Assembly: GCA_028868975.1 (NCBI GenBank)
Contig: JAGWTM010000009.1
Span: forward strand, 1 to 37,981
Direction: 5' to 3'
Source of the DNA: Actinomycetales bacterium
GTDB lineage: Bacteria; Actinomycetota; Actinomycetes; Actinomycetales; Microbacteriaceae
DNA length: 37,981 nucleotides
Shown: piece after piece, positions 1-10,258 of the stretch
Position numbering within the stretch: the first letter of the stretch is position 1
Layout of the letters: each line of letters opens with the position of its first letter
Program-made: the position numbers and the translations under genes
Notes under the pieces: generated by a model
Told to the model about the DNA's origin: nothing
The model's input: the letters and a program-made list of their open reading frames with translations, nothing else
Database searches by the model: none

Positions 1-1275
1 GGCAACTTCGGGGCGAGAAACGACGCGATGAGGTGCCGCCGGTTGCTCCGCCTTTGTCGAGACGGCCGGTGGTGAAACAGCTGGCGTCGGAATTTGCCGG
101 GCTGAAGCAAAATGAACCGGAGCAGGCGGAACCGGCTCGACCTGGACTGATTCGGACTGTACGGGTTCCTCGCGAATTGGCTCCTCGAGATTTGGCTCCT
201 CGGCGACCGGCTGCGCCATCGGTAAAGCCGGTGCTGGCGTCACAGACTGAATGGGAAGCACGGACTGCGTAGCCGATGGAGATGGTTCCGGTGTGGCGGT
301 CCCTGTCGGTGCCGGCTCAGGTGCTGGACCGGCTCCCCCGCTCGGCGGCTGCGAGCCACCAACCGGCAGCGGCGGTGCCAGGATTTCCGCTGGCACATAC
401 GGCTGAATCGGCATCCAGTAGGTATCCGAAATCGGTCCTGGCGCATTACCTAGAACGGAATTCGCAACCAGCACCAGATTCAGCGACAAACTCGTGCAGC
501 CGCGAACAACCACGTCAAACACAAGTCCGCCACCACCGTCGAGAATGCTTTCAACGCGACATCCGGTCGAATCGGGCGTTGGCACGATGTCGCCGAGCTG
601 AAGCTCGGTCACCGGTTCACTGAATTCGATGCGACCGACGGCAGAAATGTCAGCACCGAAGTTCGCTATGTCGGTTTGACTGACTGCAGTCAGTACGGTC
701 GTCGAAACCTGCGGTGTAAAAATCTGGTGGATGCGCGCTAGCGGACCGGTCGCTGACGCATCCACAGTGCCCGAGCGCAGATTGTGTGCCAGCTGTGGGT
801 TGTAGGCCACTCCGCCGAGGATGCTGGGGTCAGCCTGAAGTGCGATGTCCTGACCAATCCAAAATCTCGGGATGCCGTTGTAGAAATCAATCACGGTGAA
901 CGCCGAGGGATCGTTCATCTGAACGCGCCAGTTTTGAGCTGGCCACTCTTGGGTCGAACCACTCGGGGAAGAGCTGGTCGTTGAGGCGACCGATTGGACC
1001 TCGAGTTCGAAGATCGATTCGCGATTTGGCGCATCGAACATCCGCGAGAAGTAATAGCCCAATGACGACTCTGGGAAGTCCCACCAGCACTCACTCGCAG
1101 AACAGGTTGGTGAAGGCGCCCAAAGGTTTGCATCCGCGGGGTGACTGGCATCTTGAGCCGCACTGGCCGGCTGCAGAGCAGTGAAGGGAATCAACAGCGC
1201 GGCAACCGCAATGGCGGGCGTGAGCACGGCGGTCAGGCGCACTCGCAAAGGTTTTTGCTTTCTGTGTTTTGACAT
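1..1275 (-). CDS. Secreted Ig-like, proline-rich surface protein (partial, C-terminus beyond left edge)
   Basis: The minus frame is open without a stop from the ATG at 1275 to base 1 (425 codons), so the gene continues past the window. The N-terminus is a Sec signal: basic MSKHRKQK, a hydrophobic stretch (about residues 14-33) and an AxA site ending ASA near residue 39. Residues about 40-200 are Trp/Cys-containing and unrecognised. Residues about 205-285 read like a bacterial Ig-like domain (pattern ISAVGRIEFSEPV, paired Cys, ending VLVANSVLGNAPG), a fold common in actinobacterial surface proteins. From about residue 295 onward the chain is rich in Pro/Ala/Glu, as in cell-wall-spanning linkers. 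No strong Shine-Dalgarno precedes the ATG, but the signal peptide begins right there. The gene is divergent from the amylase. The function is unknown; surface attachment is inference. Confidence 0.8.
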   Translation of the reverse strand, partial: MSKHRKQKPLRVRLTAVLTPAIAVAALLIPFTALQPASAAQDASHPADANLWAPSPTCSASECWWDFPESSLGYYFSRMFDAPNRESIFELEVQSVASTTSSSPSGSTQEWPAQNWRVQMNDPSAFTVIDFYNGIPRFWIGQDIALQADPSILGGVAYNPQLAHNLRSGTVDASATGPLARIHQIFTPQVSTTVLTAVSQTDIANFGADISAVGRIEFSEPVTELQLGDIVPTPDSTGCRVESILDGGGGLVFDVVVRGCTSLSLNLVLVANSVLGNAPGPISDTYWMPIQPYVPAEILAPPLPVGGSQPPSGGAGPAPEPAPTGTATPEPSPSATQSVLPIQSVTPAPALPMAQPVAEEPNLEEPIREEPVQSESVQVEPVPPAPVHFASARQIPTPAVSPPAVSTKAEQPAAPHRVVSRPEVA

Positions 1276-1393
1276 TGCGTCAGAAAATCGCGTTTCGGCC
1301 TTGGGTGCTGAAGTTTTCCACAGACTGACGCAGCAGCGAACGGGTGGTGACTTCAGCTCGCGAGTTTCCTCATTGTTATGCGGTTGGTTCGTC

Positions 1394-1407
1394 TGCAAGC
1401 GCTTACT
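1394..1407. promoter_or_regulatory. LacI-family-type operator upstream of alpha-amylase
   Basis: The sequence TGCAAGCGCTTACT contains the perfect palindrome AAGCGCTT (1397-1404) centred on CpG, the hallmark of LacI/GalR-family operators, including maltose regulators of Gram-positive bacteria. It lies 18 bases before the preferred amylase start, where a bound repressor would block transcription. The regulator gene is not in the window. Assignment rests on one site and context. Confidence 0.5.
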
Positions 1408-1425
1408 GGATTTAACATTTCCCCT

Positions 1426-2973
1426 ATGACTCTGATGCGAACCATTTCAAAGTACGCCGTTGCTGCAGCCGCAATCGCGCTGGTCGGCTTCTCGATTGCA
1501 CCGGCAGCAGCCGAGACTGTTCCGCAGCCAAAACCGTTCACCAAGGGTGACGTCGGCCTGCAGATGTTTGGCTGGAACTGGAACTCAATCGCAAAAGAGT
1601 GCACTACCGTCCTCGGGCCTGAGGGCATCGACTGGATTCAGACCATGCCACCTCAAGACCACATCACCGGCGCTGCCTGGTGGGTTCACTACCAACCAAC
1701 CTCATACTCGCTGAACTCATACATGGGCAATCGCGCTCAGTTTGCGAACATGGTTAGCGCCTGCAACAAGGCCGGCGTGAACGTGGTCACCGACGCAGTG
1801 CTGAACCACATGGCTGGCAGTGGCGGCGTCAGCTACGACGGCGTGAACTACGGCGGCGAGAACCTGATTTTCGGCACCACCTACACCTCCAAGAACTTCC
1901 ACGAAGGTCTGGCCAGCACCGATCCGCACTACTGCGCCAATGACATCAGCAGCTGGGACGACACCCCCGAACGTTGGGACTGCCGCTTCCCTGGTTTGCC
2001 AGACCTGGCAACCGAACAGCCATACGTGCGCCAGCAAATTGCCAACTATCTAAATGACCAGCTGTCACTGGGCGTCGCCGGATTCCGTCTAGATGCCGCC
2101 AAGCACATCCCGCCAGCTGACATCGCGGCGATTGAGGCCCTGCTGACCAAGAAGGACGCCTTCATCGTTCAAGAGGTCCCTGGTAGCACTCAGATCAACG
2201 CCGACTATCTGCCAACCGGACACGTTTGGGCCTGGGACACCTACACCAAGGCCGTCTCGATGTTCGGCTACCCGGGGGCTGCCTATCGCGGTGGCGTCTA
2301 TGACACCGTCGACACCCCCGACTATGTGCCAACCGAGCGCGGAATCACCTGGGTCACCAACCACGACACCGAGCACCACGGCGGCGCAGTTACCTACCAG
2401 AACGGCAAGGCGTATGAGCTAGCAAACATTTGGCTGCTGTCAGAAAAGTACGGCTCACCAATGCTCTACACCGGCTATGCGTTTGCCGAAGACAGCGAGT
2501 CGCCACCGTTCAAGAACACCAGCTTCTTGGCCGACGCGGTCTGCGCCACCGATGGCGGAAAGATCAAGCCACAGGCCTCGGGTTACAAGAACGGTCAGTT
2601 TGTCTGCTTGCAGCGCTGGACCTCCATCAAGGGCATGATTGCCTGGCGCGATGCCGTCGGCGAAGCAGCCAAGACCAACCTCTATGCCCCGAAGGCTGGC
2701 GCAACCAACAGCGGTGTGTACGCCTTTGGCCGCAGCGGTCTCGGCTACGTTGCCATCAACTCGAAGGCCTCGGCCGCAAAGCTGACCGGCTTGGCTACCG
2801 GCATGAAACCGGGCACCTACTGCGACCTGATTTCGGGCGGCAACAAGCCGGTCAAGGTCAAGGGCAAGAGCTGTGTCGGCGTTCCAGTTGTGGTTGACAA
2901 GGCCGGCAAGCTAACCGCCGCTGTGCCTGCGCAGACCGCAATCGCAATCGCAACCTCGAGCAAGTTGAAGTAA
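1426..2973 (+). CDS. Secreted alpha-amylase, glycoside hydrolase family 13
   Basis: Endo-hydrolysis of alpha-1,4-glucans outside the cell. The 515-residue product has a Sec signal (residues 1-29, ending APAAA), a (beta/alpha)8 catalytic domain and a C-terminal beta domain (about residues 430-515). GH13 conserved regions are visible: DAVLNH (123-128), GFRLDAAKH with nucleophile Asp223, the acid/base Glu250 in IVQEV, and NHD with Asp314. The overall sequence resembles Streptomyces/animal-type amylases. An upstream in-frame ATG at 1378 exists, but it would add 16 residues before the signal and place the LacI-type operator inside the gene, so 1426 is preferred. ATG 1435 is also possible; neither has a clear ribosome site. 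The gene ends 7 bases from the convergent exporter gene, with no terminator hairpin between them. Confidence 0.93.
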   Translation: MTLMRTISKYAVAAAAIALVGFSIAPAAAETVPQPKPFTKGDVGLQMFGWNWNSIAKECTTVLGPEGIDWIQTMPPQDHITGAAWWVHYQPTSYSLNSYMGNRAQFANMVSACNKAGVNVVTDAVLNHMAGSGGVSYDGVNYGGENLIFGTTYTSKNFHEGLASTDPHYCANDISSWDDTPERWDCRFPGLPDLATEQPYVRQQIANYLNDQLSLGVAGFRLDAAKHIPPADIAAIEALLTKKDAFIVQEVPGSTQINADYLPTGHVWAWDTYTKAVSMFGYPGAAYRGGVYDTVDTPDYVPTERGITWVTNHDTEHHGGAVTYQNGKAYELANIWLLSEKYGSPMLYTGYAFAEDSESPPFKNTSFLADAVCATDGGKIKPQASGYKNGQFVCLQRWTSIKGMIAWRDAVGEAAKTNLYAPKAGATNSGVYAFGRSGLGYVAINSKASAAKLTGLATGMKPGTYCDLISGGNKPVKVKGKSCVGVPVVVDKAGKLTAAVPAQTAIAIATSSKLK

Positions 2974-2980
2974 TTCGCGG

Positions 2981-4786
2981 CTAAGCCAACGACTCGCGCC
3001 ACGCCTTGTGCATCTTGGCGAACTTGCCGGTGCCAGCAATCAGAGCGGCCGGAGTGTCATCTTCGATGATCTGACCGTGCTCCATCACGAGTACGCGGTC
3101 GGCAATCGAAACAGTGCTCAAGCGGTGGGCGATGATGATTGCGGTGCGGCCGGCCAACAGGGTGCGAAGCGCGTTTTGCACGGCTCGCTCCGAAGGTATG
3201 TCTAGCGATGCGGTCGCCTCATCCAGAATCAGCACGGCGGGGTCGGCGATGAACGCGCGAGCAAACGAAATCAGCTGACGCTGGCCGGCGCTGACGCGTC
3301 CACCACGCTTGTTGACGTCGGTGTTATAGCCGTCAGGCAGCGACTCGATGAACTCGTGCACGCCAACCGCCCTCGCCGCATCCTCGATTTCGCTCTGCGA
3401 AGCCCCCGGCCGACCTAGCGCGATGTTGTCGGCGACCGTGCCAGAAAACAGGTATGCCTCCTGCGTCACCATCACGACTGCGCGACGCAGGTCTTCGTTG
3501 GCGACCTCACGCAGATCGACACCGTCGATGCGAACCGAACCCACGGTTGGGTCATAGAAGCGCGAAATCAGCTTGGCCAAAGTGGACTTGCCCGCGCCTG
3601 TGGTTCCGACCAGCGCAACGGTTTGCCCACCCGGAATGTCGAGGTTGAAGTTCGGCAGAATCGTCTTGCCATTGGAATAGTGGAACTCGACGTCATCGAA
3701 CTCGATGTGCCCCGAGTGCTCCTTGAATGGCACCGGGTTGACAGGCTCAGGCACCGAAGGCTCCTCTTCGAGCACACCCGAAATCTTCTCGAGTGCCGAC
3801 GCCGATGACTGGAAGGCGTTGTAGAACATCGCCATGCCTTCCATCGGGTCGAAGAAGCGCTTGGCATAAAGAATGGCTGCGGTCAGAACACCAAACCCGA
3901 GAGCCCCATCGATTACTCTCAGGCCGTCAATCATGAGCACGCCCGCGACAGTCAAGTTGCCGATCAAAATCAGCCCTGGATCATAGATTCCGAAAAGTTG
4001 GATTACCTTGGCGTTGACGGCTCGGTAGTCCTCCACGAGTCCCGCATACTCGGCATTATTGCGAGTGTCTTTGCGGAACGCCTTGACCGCGCGAATTCCG
4101 GTCATGGTCTCAACAAAGTGCACAATCAAGCGAGCCGACGCAACGCGAGTCTTGCGGTAGTTGATGCGGGTTTGCTTTTGGAACCAGCGCGTCAAGAAAT
4201 ACAGTGGCACCAGCGAAACCAACATCACTGCAAAACTGGATGCGTCCAGCAGCACCAGGGCAACACCGGTGAAAATCATGTAGAGCAGGCCGGCGATCAT
4301 CTCGTTGCCACCGGTATCGAGCAGTTCCTTGATTGAGTCAAGATCGCTGGTTTGGCGGGCAATTACGCGCCCAGAGGTGTATTTCTCGTGGAATTCGAGG
4401 CTCAATTTTTGAGTGTGCACGAAGACGCGCTGACGCAGATCGAGAATCACGTCCTGATTGATTTTTGCCGCGTAGCTGATGAAAAAGTAGGTCAACCCGG
4501 CGGTGGCCGTTGCTGCCAGCAGATAGGCACCAACTGTGTACCAAAGCGCGATGTAATCGCCCTTGACCGCCAAAGGCAGTGCCTGGTCGATGCCGTATGC
4601 GATCAGCGCAGGGCCAACCACGCGGAATGCCTGACTCAGAATCACGGTCGAAAAACTGAGGATGAGGCGACGTCGCACTGGTCGCACGAGGCTGAGCAGC
4701 AGGCGCATCGAACGCGCGCGGAGGCGCTTTGCCTCGACCTTGGTGAGGTCAATCTTCTCTTCGTCTTGAACACCCTGCATGCTCAT
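2981..4786 (-). CDS. ABC exporter half-transporter, canonical Walker B subunit
   Basis: A 601-residue fused permease-ATPase: six-helix membrane domain (about residues 25-320) followed by a nucleotide-binding domain with Walker [10 protein letters not shown], Walker [12 protein letters not shown] with the catalytic Glu, and H-loop AHRLST. The signature motif is altered: RVSAGQ instead of LSGGQ. It pairs with the upstream gene to form a heterodimeric exporter. The start at 4786 follows a strong AAGGAGG with 7-base spacing, lies inside the 3' end of the upstream gene and overlaps its stop (ATGA), so translation is probably coupled. The substrate cannot be told from sequence; such pairs export drugs, lipids or peptides. 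Located in the cytoplasmic membrane. Confidence 0.92.
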   Translation of the reverse strand: MSMQGVQDEEKIDLTKVEAKRLRARSMRLLLSLVRPVRRRLILSFSTVILSQAFRVVGPALIAYGIDQALPLAVKGDYIALWYTVGAYLLAATATAGLTYFFISYAAKINQDVILDLRQRVFVHTQKLSLEFHEKYTSGRVIARQTSDLDSIKELLDTGGNEMIAGLLYMIFTGVALVLLDASSFAVMLVSLVPLYFLTRWFQKQTRINYRKTRVASARLIVHFVETMTGIRAVKAFRKDTRNNAEYAGLVEDYRAVNAKVIQLFGIYDPGLILIGNLTVAGVLMIDGLRVIDGALGFGVLTAAILYAKRFFDPMEGMAMFYNAFQSSASALEKISGVLEEEPSVPEPVNPVPFKEHSGHIEFDDVEFHYSNGKTILPNFNLDIPGGQTVALVGTTGAGKSTLAKLISRFYDPTVGSVRIDGVDLREVANEDLRRAVVMVTQEAYLFSGTVADNIALGRPGASQSEIEDAARAVGVHEFIESLPDGYNTDVNKRGGRVSAGQRQLISFARAFIADPAVLILDEATASLDIPSERAVQNALRTLLAGRTAIIIAHRLSTVSIADRVLVMEHGQIIEDDTPAALIAGTGKFAKMHKAWRESLA

Positions 4787-6546
4787 CGGATTGCCTCCTT
4801 TTCTTCGTCGAGACTCGCGATCACGTGTCGGTAGTGAGCGTTTGTGGCGAGCAGGTCGCTGTGCTTGCCGACCGCTGTGATGCGACCATTTTCCAGAAGG
4901 GCAACCCGGTCAGCGAGCTGAACAGTCGACGGGCGGTGAGCCACGATCAATGCGGTGGTCGCGGTCAGTACGGTGCGTAGCGCATCCTCAACCATGGCTT
5001 CGGTGTCGACATCGAGAGCACTCAGCGGATCGTCGAGAATCAGGACCGACGGTTTGGCGGCAACGGCTCGAGCAAGTGCCAGACGCTGACGCTGACCACC
5101 ACTCAGGCTCAGCCCCTCCTCGCCAATCTTGGTGTCGAGGCCTTCAGGCAAGTCGTAAACAAACTGAGCCTGAGCAATTTCAAGCGCTTGAGCCAACTCC
5201 GCCTCGGTTGCCTCTGGGCGGCCGAGCAAAACGTTGTCGCGCACACTCGCGCTGAACAGGGTTGCGTCTTCGAAAGCCATGGCCATGTGGCGACGAAGTT
5301 CTTCGCGACTCAGGTCGCGAATGTCAATGCCGTCGAGCTCAATCGCTCCACCGGTTACCTCATAGAGACGCGTGCTCAATGCGGTCAACGTGGTCTTACC
5401 CGAACCGGTGATGCCAATCAGGGCAACGGATTCGCCGGGCTCGAGCGTCAGGTTCACGCCGTCGAGTAACGGCGCGGCCTCGGCAGGCGCATCCGGATAT
5501 TTGAATGAGACATTCTTGAACTCGAGTCGACCTTTAGGCTCTGAAATCGTCTTCGGATTTTCGGGGTCATCAATCTCGATGGGCGCATCCAGCACTTCGA
5601 AGAAGCGGGTGATCGCGGTCTTGGCGTCGAGCGTCATCGATAGCAGGAAGCCAACGGATTCGGTCGGCCAACGAAGCACGGTCGTGGTGGCAAAAAAGGC
5701 GACCAGCGCGCCGACGGTCATTTGCCCCTGAGACACCAACCAGACGCCGACCAGCATCGAGGCGCCAACCGCAAACTCGGGAACCAAAATCAAGTAGATC
5801 CAGATGTCGGCGATCAGGTTCGCCTTCTTGACCTCGGTGCCGCGCAATTCGGCCGCGTCGCGAGCGAATTTGGCCGAAGCGAAGTCGCCGCGACCCAACG
5901 CCTTCAAAACGCGAATGCCGTGCACCGACTCCTCGACCGAAGTTGCGAGGTCACCCGCCTGGTCTTGACTGAGGCGAGCTATCGAGTGGTAGTTCTTTTC
6001 AAACTTGAACCCGCGGACCCAAATTGGAATCGACGAGACAAAGAAGATGAGCCCCAACAGCCAGTTGTAAGTGAACAAGATCGCGAGTCCCACGGCGATG
6101 GTGATGGCGTTCGCCACAAACAGGACCAGACCAAACGAGAGCCAGCGGCGAATCAGGCTCAGGTCACCGGTGGCTCGGCTGAGCAACTGCCCCGAAGGCC
6201 ATTTGTCATGAAAACTAACCGGCAGTTCCTGCAATTTTGCATACAGGGTGCGGCGCAGACCAGCCTCGACATGCGTGCCTGGGGTTAGCACGAGCCAGCG
6301 GCGCAGCAGCACGAAACCCGCTTCACAGATTCCGAGGGCCAAAACCGCCAAAACCGCGGGGACGAGCTTCTCGACCGTGCCGTGATCCTGCAATCCGTTG
6401 ACCAGGTTTCGCAAGAACTGAGGAATTGTGAGTGCGAAGAGATGTGCACCGAGTGCGGCAATCGTGCCGAGGATCACTCTCGGCAGCGCTTTCTTGGCGT
6501 AAGGAAAAATACGCAAAAGAGTCGCGACGGTTCCCATGGGCTTCAT
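4783..6546 (-). CDS. ABC exporter half-transporter, degenerate Walker B subunit
   Basis: A 587-residue permease-ATPase. The N-terminal membrane domain (about residues 18-310) precedes a nucleotide-binding domain with Walker [10 protein letters not shown], intact signature LSGGQRQ and H-loop AHRPST. Its Walker B reads [11 protein letters not shown], with Asp in place of the catalytic Glu. With the partner's altered signature, this makes one of the two composite ATP sites degenerate, while this subunit's intact signature completes the canonical site on the partner. It is the first gene of a two-gene operon, 142 bases after purH. A second in-frame ATG lies three codons in; the first was kept. 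Substrate unknown. Confidence 0.92.
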   Translation of the reverse strand: MKPMGTVATLLRIFPYAKKALPRVILGTIAALGAHLFALTIPQFLRNLVNGLQDHGTVEKLVPAVLAVLALGICEAGFVLLRRWLVLTPGTHVEAGLRRTLYAKLQELPVSFHDKWPSGQLLSRATGDLSLIRRWLSFGLVLFVANAITIAVGLAILFTYNWLLGLIFFVSSIPIWVRGFKFEKNYHSIARLSQDQAGDLATSVEESVHGIRVLKALGRGDFASAKFARDAAELRGTEVKKANLIADIWIYLILVPEFAVGASMLVGVWLVSQGQMTVGALVAFFATTTVLRWPTESVGFLLSMTLDAKTAITRFFEVLDAPIEIDDPENPKTISEPKGRLEFKNVSFKYPDAPAEAAPLLDGVNLTLEPGESVALIGITGSGKTTLTALSTRLYEVTGGAIELDGIDIRDLSREELRRHMAMAFEDATLFSASVRDNVLLGRPEATEAELAQALEIAQAQFVYDLPEGLDTKIGEEGLSLSGGQRQRLALARAVAAKPSVLILDDPLSALDVDTEAMVEDALRTVLTATTALIVAHRPSTVQLADRVALLENGRITAVGKHSDLLATNAHYRHVIASLDEEKEAIR

Positions 6547-6688
6547 TGCTATACCAACCTGCTGCCGATGCCTCTGGAGCGGGCAATTTCAGACAGCAAA
6601 GTAGGCTAACACGCATTTGGCTTCGGTTATTCGCGCCGATCTCCGATTCGCGTGTCTCGGCACAGGCTTGCGGCCGCGAGCGACGCGC

Positions 6689-8341
6689 TTAGTGGAAGAA
6701 GTGACGCTCGCCGGTGAAGTACATCGTGATGCCAGCAGCATTCGCAGCGGCAATGACTTCCTCGTCGCGTTTTGATCCACCAGGCTGCACAACTGCCAGG
6801 ACTCCGCCGTCGATCAAGATTTGCACTCCGTCGGCAAACGGGAAGAACGCATCTGAGGCTGCAACCGAGCCCTTGGCTCGCGACTCGGCACGCGCTACCG
6901 CCAAGCGGCAAGAGTCAACACGGTTCACCTGACCCATGCCGACGCCAACCGAAGCGCCTTCGCGAGCCAGCAGGATGCCGTTTGACTTAACAGCACGGCA
7001 GGCTCGCCACGCGAACTCGAGGTCGGCCATGGTTGCAGGGTCAGCCGGCTTGCCGGCGACCAACTGCCAGTTGGTGCTTGAGAAGTTGCTGAACTCATCC
7101 ATCTGCTGAAGCAGTAGGCCACCCGAAATCTGGCGCACCTCGAGGTTTTCGCGCTGGTAGTCGGCTGGCAACTGCAGCACACGAAGGTTGGGCTTGGCAA
7201 GCAGAATCTGCAACGCCTCGGTCTCATAGCCCGGAGCCACAATCACCTCGGTGAACACCGAAGCAACCTGCTGAGCCATGGTCACAGTGACAGTTCTGTT
7301 CGAGGCAATCACGCCACCGAAAGCCGAGATGGTGTCACAGACGTACGCCTTCGCGTGGGCATCGGCGATTGGGTCTGGAGAATTTGGATCACCGATGGCG
7401 ATGCCGCAAGGGTTGGCGTGTTTGATGATCGCGACCGCAGGCTCGCTGAAATCGTAAGCGGCACGAAGCGCGGCGTCGGCATCGACGTAGTTGTTGTAGG
7501 ACATCTCCTTGCCGCCAAACTGACGAGCCTGAGCGATGCCTGAGGTGGCTCCCTCACCGACACGTCGATACAGCGCGGCGGCCTGGTGAGAATTTTCGCC
7601 GTAACGCAGGACCGCACTGAGTTCACCCTCGATGGTGAGCTTCGAGTCAAAGCCCGGGTTCTTGCTCTCGGCCTGTGCCGAAACCCCGGCGGCCTTGCGC
7701 CATTCTTCGTCGAGCTCCGAGTCAAACCAGGACGCCACCGCGGCGTCATACTTCGCGGTGTGTGAGAAGGCATCTCTGGCAAGACTGCGGCGCTGCGCCA
7801 AAGTGGTGCCACCCTCGTTCACTGCCGCGATGATTTCACCGTACTTTGCCGGGTCGACCACAATGGCCACATTTGCGTGGTTTTTGGCTGCCGCACGCAC
7901 CATCGCCGGACCACCGATATCGATCTGCTCCACAACCGCATCGCCCTTGGCGCCCGACTGAACGGTCTGCACGAACGGGTAGAGGTTCACGACAACCAGC
8001 TCAAAAGGCAAGGTCTTGAGCGCATCCAGCTGGCCCTCGTGCGCAATCAGACGCATGTCGGCAAGAATGCCGGCGTGAATCTTTGGGTGCAGAGTCTTCA
8101 CTCGTCCATCAAGAGTCTCAGGGAACCCAGTCACCTCCGCGACTTCGGTGACAGGCAGTCCCGCCGCCTTGATTGCAGAGTAGGTGCCGCCGGTAGAGAT
8201 GATGGAGACCCCCGCGGCAATCAATGCCTGAGCCAACTCGAGCAAGCCGGTTTTGTCTGAAACCGAAAGCAGGGCACGTTTGATCTGGATGCGATCGCGG
8301 TGTCGGTAGTCAGCGGGCTGGTGGTCGTGGTGTGCGGCCAT
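6689..8341 (-). CDS. purH: Bifunctional AICAR transformylase/IMP cyclohydrolase PurH
   Basis: Carries out the last two steps of de novo IMP synthesis: formylation of AICAR with 10-formyl-tetrahydrofolate, then ring closure. The 550-residue protein starts its MGS-like cyclohydrolase domain at [13 protein letters not shown] (about residue 19), with [10 protein letters not shown] following. The transformylase domain contains the family motif KHANPCG. A short His-rich N-terminal extension ([17 protein letters not shown]) precedes the usual start and is retained because GAGGAGCC lies properly spaced before this ATG. The gene ends the sucC-sucD-DUF6350-purN-purH run, 18 bases after purN. Its IMP product feeds the guaB/guaA genes further right in the window. 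Confidence 0.97.
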   Translation of the reverse strand: MAAHHDHQPADYRHRDRIQIKRALLSVSDKTGLLELAQALIAAGVSIISTGGTYSAIKAAGLPVTEVAEVTGFPETLDGRVKTLHPKIHAGILADMRLIAHEGQLDALKTLPFELVVVNLYPFVQTVQSGAKGDAVVEQIDIGGPAMVRAAAKNHANVAIVVDPAKYGEIIAAVNEGGTTLAQRRSLARDAFSHTAKYDAAVASWFDSELDEEWRKAAGVSAQAESKNPGFDSKLTIEGELSAVLRYGENSHQAAALYRRVGEGATSGIAQARQFGGKEMSYNNYVDADAALRAAYDFSEPAVAIIKHANPCGIAIGDPNSPDPIADAHAKAYVCDTISAFGGVIASNRTVTVTMAQQVASVFTEVIVAPGYETEALQILLAKPNLRVLQLPADYQRENLEVRQISGGLLLQQMDEFSNFSSTNWQLVAGKPADPATMADLEFAWRACRAVKSNGILLAREGASVGVGMGQVNRVDSCRLAVARAESRAKGSVAASDAFFPFADGVQILIDGGVLAVVQPGGSKRDEEVIAAANAAGITMYFTGERHFFH

Positions 8342-8359
8342 GGCGGGCTCCTCGGGCGT

Positions 8360-8935
8360 CTAGTTGTTGGACTTCAGGTCGGCGATGGCTCGAACCGTTT
8401 GCACGATCAGTTCACGCTCAATTTGCTTGATGCGTTCGTGCAATTCGGCCTCGGTTTCGCCAGGCAGAATCTCGAGCTCACGTTGAGCGAGTTGTGGTCC
8501 GGTGTCGACGCCCTCGTCGACCACGTGAATCGTCGCGCCGGTTTTGGTTGCTCCGGCAGCAAGCGCATCCCTAACCGCGTGTGCGCCCGGGAATTCCGGT
8601 AGCAGCGACGGATGCATGTTGATCAAATTTGGAGTCAGTGCGTTGACAAAGTTGGCGGGCAAAATGCGCATAAAACCGGCGAGCACGACCAAATCGGGTT
8701 CAAAATGCTGAACGTTTGACAGTAGGACCTCGGCCCAGGCTTCGCGGGTGTCGAACGCCTTTGGGTTCACCACGAAGGTTGGAACGCCGAATTGGTCGGC
8801 GTGCGCGAGCCCCTCGGCAGGAACATCGGAGCCAACCGCGACGATGCGAGCGGGAAACAGGGGATTGTCGGCAGCCTCTAGAAGAGCGCGGAGGTTCGAA
8901 CCAGAACCAGAGATCAGAACAACTACCGACAGCAT
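8360..8935 (-). CDS. purN: Phosphoribosylglycinamide formyltransferase PurN
   Basis: Transfers the formyl group of 10-formyl-tetrahydrofolate to GAR in purine synthesis. The 191-residue length is typical. The N-terminal phosphate-binding loop reads LISGSGSNLRAL, the catalytic Asn and His sit in NMHPSLLP, and the catalytic Asp is in the VDEGVDTGP segment. It lies between the DUF6350 membrane protein gene (9-base gap) and purH (18-base gap), consistent with one transcript and with a shared need for formyl-folate. The ribosome site is weak. Confidence 0.97.
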   Translation of the reverse strand: MLSVVVLISGSGSNLRALLEAADNPLFPARIVAVGSDVPAEGLAHADQFGVPTFVVNPKAFDTREAWAEVLLSNVQHFEPDLVVLAGFMRILPANFVNALTPNLINMHPSLLPEFPGAHAVRDALAAGATKTGATIHVVDEGVDTGPQLAQRELEILPGETEAELHERIKQIERELIVQTVRAIADLKSNN

Positions 8936-8944
8936 TAGTCCAGT

Positions 8945-10207
8945 TTACCCGCGCGGGCTGGAGGTGAGCAGCGGGTGGTCGGCACGCTGTGGCTTAGCCA
9001 CATAGAAAGCGGCAATGGTCGAAATCGTAGCCACTTCAAAAAAGGTCACTAGCCCGAGCACAAATGGTGAGACCCCAACGAGCTGAAGGCGTCCAGGCCC
9101 GACGGCTCCCGACGCCAAGGCTCCGAGAAGGCCCAGCTCAATAGCTGCCACCAAGCCGATCGAAAGCCCTAAACTCAACGCGGCCCAAAACGGGTTGGCA
9201 AATTCAAACCGAATCTCGGCTGCGTGTTTTTTGACCGCGAAAGTAGACAGCGCAGCGGCCAGCAGCGGAACCATGATGAACATCGCGCCGACACCGAGTT
9301 GCCCCGGAGGCAAAGCTGCCAGAACCGGCAGATTGGGTAGCGGACCAGCCGCGGCACCGATTGGACTGAAGTGAGATCCGTCACCGATCGCGAAACCTAC
9401 GCCGGTCAACCAGCTGGCACCGAAGACAATCAGGTTTGGCAAAATAGCAATCTGCCCGACGGTAACCGTGATTCCACCGAGCACCGAAACCTGCAGCGCC
9501 TCGTAGAAATTGATGATGTTGATCCAGTTGAAGCCGACCATCAATGCGAGCAAAGTCGCCGATGAAGCTAGCAGGATGAGCACGACTCCGCTACCTGCTC
9601 GCAAAGCCGGCGAGGCCACGGCCCGAATCACCCATCCGGTGTTGCGCCATTTTTCTTGCCACCAGAGCTTGAACTGCTGGCGTTCGGCCGCGACCGGCAG
9701 GTCGAGCAAGCGCTGCTGCGCCGAAGTTCCAAACAGCGAACCGATGAGCATCCAAAAGGAAAAAAACAGTGTCGGCAAGAACGTGCCCTGCCAGTTGATC
9801 GGATAGATGGCGCTGTCGTAGGCCGTGCTGCTCAAGAAGAGTGCGGATGCGCCGTAGGCCAAAATCGAGCCCGTCCAAGCGGGCCAGAGTTGCGGTGTTA
9901 CCGAGAATCGGCGACCTACCCTAAACGCCAACCAGGCCAACAGTGCGGTGAAACCGAGCGGCAAAAACTGGATGGTGAATTGATCGACCTGCATGCCGAG
10001 AATCTTGCTCGAGGCCACGACGATGTCGGTTCCCTGTGCGGCGAGCCAGAGGTCGGCGCTGGTTCGGTAGGCCACGAACCAGTTGATGGTTGGGTCGTTT
10101 TCAAACAGCCAAATCAGTGTGGTGGGGCCAAGCAAAACGGCATTGCCGAGCACAACCGTGAATAAAGCGTCAATGCCTGCGGTCAGGAAAGTTAATCGTC
10201 GCTTCAT
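8945..10207 (-). CDS. DUF6350 family multi-pass membrane protein
   Basis: A 420-residue integral membrane protein with roughly nine to ten hydrophobic segments, beginning with one at residues 10-35. It matches what I recall of the actinobacterial DUF6350 family, habitually encoded between sucD and purN; the identification rests on this position plus composition rather than on a motif. No catalytic motif is visible. GGGAGGG lies eight bases before the ATG. The biochemical role is not established from this sequence. Co-location with purine and TCA genes is conserved but does not reveal function. Confidence 0.8.
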   Translation of the reverse strand: MKRRLTFLTAGIDALFTVVLGNAVLLGPTTLIWLFENDPTINWFVAYRTSADLWLAAQGTDIVVASSKILGMQVDQFTIQFLPLGFTALLAWLAFRVGRRFSVTPQLWPAWTGSILAYGASALFLSSTAYDSAIYPINWQGTFLPTLFFSFWMLIGSLFGTSAQQRLLDLPVAAERQQFKLWWQEKWRNTGWVIRAVASPALRAGSGVVLILLASSATLLALMVGFNWINIINFYEALQVSVLGGITVTVGQIAILPNLIVFGASWLTGVGFAIGDGSHFSPIGAAAGPLPNLPVLAALPPGQLGVGAMFIMVPLLAAALSTFAVKKHAAEIRFEFANPFWAALSLGLSIGLVAAIELGLLGALASGAVGPGRLQLVGVSPFVLGLVTFFEVATISTIAAFYVAKPQRADHPLLTSSPRG

Positions 10208-10258
10208 AGCGTCGTCCCTCCCCTAACCGCAGGCATCGAAAAGCTAAAACCCGAGGGT

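Noticed and set aside
6599-6609. A DtxR/IdeR-like iron-box core (TAGGCTAAC) upstream of the ABC exporter, which could have suggested siderophore export
   Set aside because: Only the central nine bases resemble the 19-base consensus; the flanks do not match and no iron gene is nearby.
8893-8902. GGTTCGAACC, reminiscent of a LexA (SOS) box
   Set aside because: It is inside purN coding sequence, lacks the N4 spacer form of the actinobacterial box, and no repair promoter is adjacent.
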